10,006 nt of DNA from Candidatus Apopatocola equi (GTDB lineage: Bacteria > Bacillota > Clostridia > Oscillospirales > Oscillospiraceae): NCBI GenBank assembly GCA_018065965.1, contig JAGHSH010000191.1:1-10006 (forward strand). Reading direction: 5' to 3'. Numbering within the stretch: the first letter of the stretch is position 1; each line of letters begins with the position of its first letter. The position numbers and the translations under genes were made by a program. This document shows positions 6,693 through 10,006 of the stretch, piece by piece. The notes under the pieces are model-generated. The model was not told the origin of the DNA and ran no database searches. It worked only from the letters and a program-made list of their open reading frames with translations.

Positions 6693-7217
6693 ATGAAGAA
6701 AACAAGCTTCGGTGCGTGGCTGGCCACTTTCGTGGTCTGTGCGGCATTCTGGATGCTCATCACCCTGTCTCTTGATCCCCAGATGCTCATCGCCGGCGCT
6801 GCCGTCAGTGCGCTGGTCGCGCTCTTTGCGGGCCGTTTCTTCATCCACGAGAGTCCGTTCCACCTGCTCAACCCCAAGCACCTTTTCGCTCTTCTGGGCT
6901 ACGCCCTTCTGGTGTTCCCCATTGAGCTGCTGAAGGCCAACCTGGATGTAGCAAAGCGTGCTCTCAGTCCCGCGCTGCCCGTCAATCCCGGCATCGTCAA
7001 GGTGCCCAGCAAGATGAAGGGCGAGTATGGTCAGGCTATGCTGGCCAATTCCATCACCCTGACCCCCGGTACCATCACCATGGATGTGGCCGAGGACGAG
7101 CAGGGTCAGGCCTGGTACTACATCCACTGGATCGATGTGGCTGAGGGTACCGCTGAAGAGCAGGGCGACGCCATTAAGGGCACCCTGGAAAAGTGGGTAG
7201 GGAGGATCTTCGAATGA
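6693..7217 (+). CDS. mnhE: MnhE/MrpE-like subunit (MbhA) of the ion-translocating module
   Basis: A 174-residue protein of the MrpE/MnhE family. It has two or three N-terminal membrane segments (about 8-28, 30-47 and 65-85), then the conserved cytoplasmic part with KANLDVAKRALSPALPVNPG, SITLTPGTITMDV and YYIHWIDV. In Mbh hydrogenases this is MbhA, the first gene of the antiporter-like module. It is followed by F- and G-type subunits but not by the large MrpA protein, so the cluster is Mbh-like rather than a stand-alone Mrp antiporter. Its stop overlaps the next start in ATGA (7214-7217). Confidence 0.9.
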   Translation: MKKTSFGAWLATFVVCAAFWMLITLSLDPQMLIAGAAVSALVALFAGRFFIHESPFHLLNPKHLFALLGYALLVFPIELLKANLDVAKRALSPALPVNPGIVKVPSKMKGEYGQAMLANSITLTPGTITMDVAEDEQGQAWYYIHWIDVAEGTAEEQGDAIKGTLEKWVGRIFE

Positions 7218-7468
7218 CGGAACTGACTGTCTTTGCCGCTATCTACGTCCTGCTGGCTCTGCTGTGCATGATCCGCGTTGCCAAGGGACCCTCTGTGGTC
7301 GACCGGGCTGTCGCGGCTGACAGCGTGGAGATCCTTACGGACGTGGCTCTGGTGCTCTTCGCTCTGGAGAGCGGCCGCGGCATTTATCTCGACATCGCTC
7401 TGGTCACTGCCATCCTCGGCTTCATGAGCATGGTCTGTGTGGCCCGTTATCTGGAAGGGAGGCTGTAA
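7214..7468 (+). CDS. mnhF: MnhF/MrpF-like subunit (MbhB)
   Basis: A small membrane protein of 84 residues with three hydrophobic segments (about 4-21, 38-55 and 58-77). The family motif RVAKGPSVVDRAVAAD lies at 21-36, followed by a YLDIALVTAILGFM segment ending in ARYLEGRL. In Mrp antiporters and Mbh hydrogenases this subunit belongs to the small E-F-G group next to the ion path. The start at ATG 7214 has GGGAGG at 7200-7205 and overlaps the previous gene by four bases. The in-frame GTG 7193 is rejected because it would add residues with no family match. Length is normal. Confidence 0.9.
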   Translation: MTELTVFAAIYVLLALLCMIRVAKGPSVVDRAVAADSVEILTDVALVLFALESGRGIYLDIALVTAILGFMSMVCVARYLEGRL

Positions 7469-7471
7469 TTC

Positions 7472-7837
7472 ATGGAAATTCTGCGTTACGTCTCCGATGC
7501 CTTTGTTGTGATCGGCATCTTCTTCGCCTTTGCCGGCACGGTGGGTCTGCTCCGCATGCCCGATGCTTTCTGCCGTATGCAGAGCTCCACCAATATCTCC
7601 ACTCTCGGCCTGTACGGCGCCGTCATCGGCGGTCTCCTCAAGGCCATCAGCATGATCGTCGAGGGCTATGAGCTTGGCTGGACCATGCTCGTCAAGATCG
7701 CCCCGATTGGTCTCTTCTCCATCCTGGCCAACCCCATCGCCGGCCACAGCATCGCCAAGGCTGCCTACCAGCACGGCGTGCGCCCGGAGAAGGAATTCGT
7801 CTGCGACGCTTACGGGGAGGATGAATTCGATGACTAA
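7472..7837 (+). CDS. mnhG: MnhG/MrpG-like subunit (MbhC)
   Basis: A 121-residue membrane protein of the MrpG/MnhG family with three hydrophobic segments. The hallmark is GTVGLLRMPDAFCRMQ at 22-37, followed by SSTNISTLG, and IGLFSILANPIAGHSIAKAA in the third segment. The C-terminal tail is strongly acidic and ends EDEFDD. AAGGGAGG at 7455-7462 is the ribosome site. Three bases separate it from the mnhF-like gene, and its end overlaps mbhD by eight bases. It completes the E-F-G trio in the same order as mbhA-B-C of Pyrococcus. Confidence 0.9.
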   Translation: MEILRYVSDAFVVIGIFFAFAGTVGLLRMPDAFCRMQSSTNISTLGLYGAVIGGLLKAISMIVEGYELGWTMLVKIAPIGLFSILANPIAGHSIAKAAYQHGVRPEKEFVCDAYGEDEFDD

Positions 7838-8102
7838 TTTCTTTGCTAACATTGACTGGCTCACCATTCTCAACGGCTTCTGCATTCTCGGCATCATCGC
7901 CGGCGGCATTCTGACCGCCAGCATGAAGAAGCCCCTGAGCTGCGTTCTGGCTCTGGGCGGCTGCGGTGCCTTCGTTGCGCTGGAGTTCATTCTGCTCCAT
8001 GCCCCCGACGTGGCCATCGCGGAAGCCTCTGTCGGCTGCGTGCTCAGCACGATCCTCTTCGTGATCGCCCTGCGCAAGGCCACTAAGGAGGAGGAAAAGT
8101 AA
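7830..8102 (+). CDS. mbhD: Hydrogenase membrane subunit MbhD (DUF4040)
   Basis: A 90-residue membrane protein equivalent to the first part of the C-terminal domain of MrpA. The diagnostic motif HAPDVAIAEASVG lies at 57-69, with Asp60 and Glu65 as conserved acidic residues inside a membrane segment. Hydrophobic stretches fall at about 12-29, 37-56 and 68-82. In stand-alone Mrp antiporters this domain is fused to the large NuoL-like MrpA; as a separate small gene it is typical of Mbh hydrogenases. ATG 7830 has GGGGAGG at 7814-7820 at good spacing. ATG 7821 is in frame but touches that site, so I do not use it. The gene overlaps its upstream neighbour by eight bases and its downstream neighbour by one. 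Confidence 0.88.
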   Translation: MTNFFANIDWLTILNGFCILGIIAGGILTASMKKPLSCVLALGGCGAFVALEFILLHAPDVAIAEASVGCVLSTILFVIALRKATKEEEK

Positions 8103-8509
8103 TGAAGAAAGTAGCGATCCTCCTGGCACTGGTGATTTTCCTGGGCGCCGGCATCGGAGCCGTTGCCAACCTGAAGGACAATTTCGCAGTGACCTATAAC
8201 GCCCAGGAAGTGGGCACCGACGCTGCCGCTCTTGCCAAGGACTATGAGCAGTACGAGAGCGACAAGAACCCCGATGAAAAGGCCGAGAACGAGCGCAACC
8301 TGCCCGAGAATCCCGACGGCATTGCCTCCATCATCGTCACCACCAACCTCAGCGAGACCGAGGCCATCAACGATGTGGCTCCTATCGTGTTTGACTACCG
8401 TGGCTACGATACGATGGGCGAGAGCTTTATTCTGCTCACCGCCATCGCCGGCTCCTTTATCATCCTGAAGAACATGAAGGGCAGAGAGGAGGAAGCGGAA
8501 GATGAATAA
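8102..8509 (+). CDS. mbhE: Hydrogenase membrane subunit MbhE with an expanded acidic loop
   Basis: A 135-residue protein equivalent to the end of MrpA. One N-terminal membrane segment (about 4-22) and one C-terminal segment (about 108-122) frame a long polar part. The family motif INDVAPIVFDYRGYDTMGE lies at 89-107. Between the first segment and this motif, residues 36-73 form a loop rich in charge (12 Asp/Glu against 4 Lys/Arg), probably outside the membrane. This loop appears longer than in the compact MbhE proteins I recall. The N-terminus resembles a signal anchor without a lipobox. The start shares one base with the mbhD stop (TAATG), and the gene overlaps the next by eight bases. Identity rests mainly on the YRGYDTMGE motif and on gene order. 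Confidence 0.82.
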   Translation: MKKVAILLALVIFLGAGIGAVANLKDNFAVTYNAQEVGTDAAALAKDYEQYESDKNPDEKAENERNLPENPDGIASIIVTTNLSETEAINDVAPIVFDYRGYDTMGESFILLTAIAGSFIILKNMKGREEEAEDE

Positions 8510-8963
8510 CGGCAACAAGATGAAGGTCCGCCACGTGATCGTGAAGTGCGGCGCCGATATGTATCTCCCCTTCGCCATCGTTTTCGGTCTGGCCGTTATC
8601 CTGTTCGGCACCGTGTCCCCCGGCGGCGGCTTCCAGGGCGGCGTTATTGCCAGCTCTGCTGCCATCCTGATCTATCTGGGCTACGGCTTTAAGACTCTCA
8701 AGCAGGCGATCAACCCCCACCTCATGCACAAGGGCGAAGCCTTCGGCGCCATCGCCTACATTGCACTGGCTTCCATCGGCCTCATCGCCGGCGGCAACTT
8801 CGTGCGCAACGCCATCTGGAACAACGGCGATCCCGGCAAGGTGATCTCCGCCGGCACCATCACTTATATGAGCTGGGCCGTGGGCTTCAAGGTGCTCACC
8901 GGCGTGGCCTTCCTGCTGATGCTGCTCATCTCGCTCCTTGGCGACAATCAGGACGAAATGTAA
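8502..8963 (+). CDS. mnhB: MnhB-domain subunit (MbhF)
   Basis: A 153-residue membrane protein of the MnhB/MrpB family with four hydrophobic segments (about 20-37, 46-63, 83-98 and 120-145). The signature TVSPGGGFQGGVIASSA is present, with the Gly-rich PGGGFQGG at 40-47. In Mbh hydrogenase this is MbhF, which joins the MbhD/E pair to the C- and D-type subunits. AGAGGAGG at 8485-8492 supports ATG 8502; ATG 8520, six codons later, is a possible shorter start. The gene overlaps mbhE by eight bases. Length is normal. Confidence 0.9.
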   Translation: MNNGNKMKVRHVIVKCGADMYLPFAIVFGLAVILFGTVSPGGGFQGGVIASSAAILIYLGYGFKTLKQAINPHLMHKGEAFGAIAYIALASIGLIAGGNFVRNAIWNNGDPGKVISAGTITYMSWAVGFKVLTGVAFLLMLLISLLGDNQDEM

Positions 8964-8978
8964 GGAGGGTATGGAATT

Positions 8979-9344
8979 ATGATGATTCAGAATTACGTTT
9001 GCGCCATCATTCTGCTGGCCCTCGGTATGTACATGCTCATGGTGAAGAAGAACCTCATCCAGATCGTCTGCGGCCTCGGTCTGCTGGACTACGGCGTGAA
9101 CCTCTTCATCGTGTCCGTTGGCTACAACGAAGGCGGCACCGCTCCCCTGTATGTGGGCAGCGAACTTGAGTACCTGTCCCAGAAGGGCGCCGTCTATTTC
9201 GTGGATCCGGTTCCTCAGGCTCTGACTCTGACCAGCATCGTTATCGGTGCCTGCGTGACGGCTATGGCTCTCTCCATCGTCATCCGCATCGGTCAGAACT
9301 ACGGCACTCTGGAAGCCGACCAGATCAGGAGGCTTAGAGGCTGA
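8979..9344 (+). CDS. mnhC: MnhC/NuoK-like subunit (MbhG)
   Basis: A 121-residue NuoK-like membrane protein with three segments (about 5-22, 27-47 and 82-104). The family motif VDPVPQALTLTSIVIGA lies at 75-91. The second segment carries LLDYGVNLFIV, with Asp37 in the region where NuoK has its buried acidic residue; I infer a role in ion transfer from position only. In Mbh this is MbhG and pairs with the D-type subunit. AAGGAGGG at 8962-8969 precedes ATG 8979; a second ATG follows at once (8982). ATG 8971 is out of frame and closes after three codons. One base overlaps the next gene. Confidence 0.9.
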   Translation: MMIQNYVCAIILLALGMYMLMVKKNLIQIVCGLGLLDYGVNLFIVSVGYNEGGTAPLYVGSELEYLSQKGAVYFVDPVPQALTLTSIVIGACVTAMALSIVIRIGQNYGTLEADQIRRLRG

Positions 9345-10006
9345 TGATGAATTACGTTGAACACTTCCCCGCTCTGGCCACGATGGTGCTGTTCCTCGGC
9401 GCCTTCCTCGTGACCATCTTCGGCGGCAAGAGCAAGGCTCTGCGCATCTTCCTGGCCATGGGCGCCGCTACCGTTTCCTTCGTGATGGTGCTCTGCACGG
9501 CCAAGTATGTCATCCTTGACGGCAACATTATTACTTACTGGCTGGGCAACTGGTCTCCCGTGAAGGACTATGCCATCGGCATCGGTCTTGAGGTGGACGG
9601 CCTGAACGCTTTCTTCGCCCTGCTGGTCACCCTGACCACCTACCTCTCCGGCTGGTACTCCATCAAGTACATGAGCCGCGACGAGGGCAACGATTACTAC
9701 TACACCCTGTACCTGATGCTCTCCGGCTCCGTGCTGGGTCTGGTGCTCACCGGCGATATCTTCAAGATGTTCGTCATGATCGAGATCATGACCTTCGCCT
9801 GCGTCGCCCTGACCGCCTTCCGCAACTGGAGCAAGGGCGCTCTGGAAGCCGGCTTCAAGTATCTTGTCATCGGCTCCCTGGGTTCCACCTGCACCCTCTC
9901 CGGCATTGCTCTGCTCTATGCTCAGTGCCACACCCTGAACATGGCTCAGCTCTCTGCCACCGTCGCCTCCATCGGTCTCCAGGGCAACCCCACCATGATC
10001 CTGGCC
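9344..10006 (+). CDS. mnhD: MnhD/NuoM-like proton-conducting subunit (MbhH), truncated by window end
   Basis: The reading frame is open from ATG 9344 to the last base and gives 221 residues, less than half of a normal MnhD/MbhH. Several hydrophobic segments are visible. Family marks are LEVDGLNAFFALLV, SGWYSIKYMSRDE, YLMLSGSVLGLVLTGDIF and FVMIEIMTF, in which Glu147 corresponds to the conserved glutamate of transmembrane helix 5. The helix 6 region begins FKYLVIGSLGS (Lys172). The helix 7 and 8 lysines needed for ion translocation would lie beyond the edge. The start shares a base with the mnhC-like stop (TGATG), with AGGAGG at 9327-9332; ATG 9347 is an equivalent alternative. This is the main ion-pumping subunit of the complex, and its 3' end is not seen. 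Confidence 0.9.
   Translation, partial: MMNYVEHFPALATMVLFLGAFLVTIFGGKSKALRIFLAMGAATVSFVMVLCTAKYVILDGNIITYWLGNWSPVKDYAIGIGLEVDGLNAFFALLVTLTTYLSGWYSIKYMSRDEGNDYYYTLYLMLSGSVLGLVLTGDIFKMFVMIEIMTFACVALTAFRNWSKGALEAGFKYLVIGSLGSTCTLSGIALLYAQCHTLNMAQLSATVASIGLQGNPTMILA

Noticed and set aside
7118..8665. A 515-codon minus-strand open frame opposite the mnhF-, mnhG-, mbhD- and mbhE-type genes
   Set aside because: The + strand genes have ribosome sites and family motifs. The minus frame has a His/Asp/Gly-rich composition typical of antisense shadows.
6693..10006. Stand-alone Mrp Na+/H+ antiporter operon
   Set aside because: Mrp operons run from a large fused MrpA. Here the MrpA C-terminal parts are separate small genes (MbhD, MbhE), the order is E-F-G-D'-E'-B-C-D, and the module directly follows [NiFe] hydrogenase genes.

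Overview
The window reads almost entirely on the + strand. It holds the 5' part of a long operon for a membrane-bound, energy-converting [NiFe] hydrogenase of the group 4, Mrp-linked (Mbh-like) kind, preceded by the genes that build its Ni-Fe active site. Strong AGGAGG-type ribosome binding sites, an AT-rich promoter with a consensus TTGACA, GC-rich coding DNA and the gene content suggest an anaerobic fermentative Bacillota, probably a high-GC Clostridia of the Oscillospirales sort. That placement is inference; nothing in the window fixes the species.

Layout: 1-205 is an AT-rich control region with a SigA-type promoter (106-134) and a cluster of AAATGC hexamers and inverted repeats. Then come hypF (206), hypC (2453), hypD (2661) and hypE (3754). 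Next are a NuoC-like subunit (4801) and the [NiFe] catalytic large subunit (5199). hypA (6281) is coupled to the large-subunit stop codon. After a 76-base gap comes a membrane module matching MbhA-H: mnhE-, mnhF- and mnhG-like genes, mbhD, mbhE, and mnhB-, mnhC- and mnhD-like genes, the last cut off by the window end. Most genes overlap or nearly touch, so this looks like one transcription unit. A weak extended -10 motif at the hypE end could be an extra internal promoter.

How it works together: HypF and HypE make the cyanide ligands from carbamoyl phosphate. HypC and HypD assemble the Fe(CN)2CO unit. HypA helps deliver nickel. The product is inserted into the large subunit, which has both CxxC pairs. 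The NuoC-like protein belongs to the peripheral arm. The MnhE/F/G/B/C/D-like proteins with MbhD and MbhE form the ion-translocating part, expected by analogy to couple ferredoxin-driven H2 evolution to H+/Na+ movement. The small subunit, the NuoH-like anchor and the ferredoxin-like subunit are not in the window and may lie downstream; hypB is also not seen. The points most worth a second look are the gene order (catalytic K-L pair moved ahead of the antiporter module with hypA between), the large subunit ending exactly at the usual maturation cleavage point, an acidic loop expansion in MbhE, and the repeat-rich promoter.
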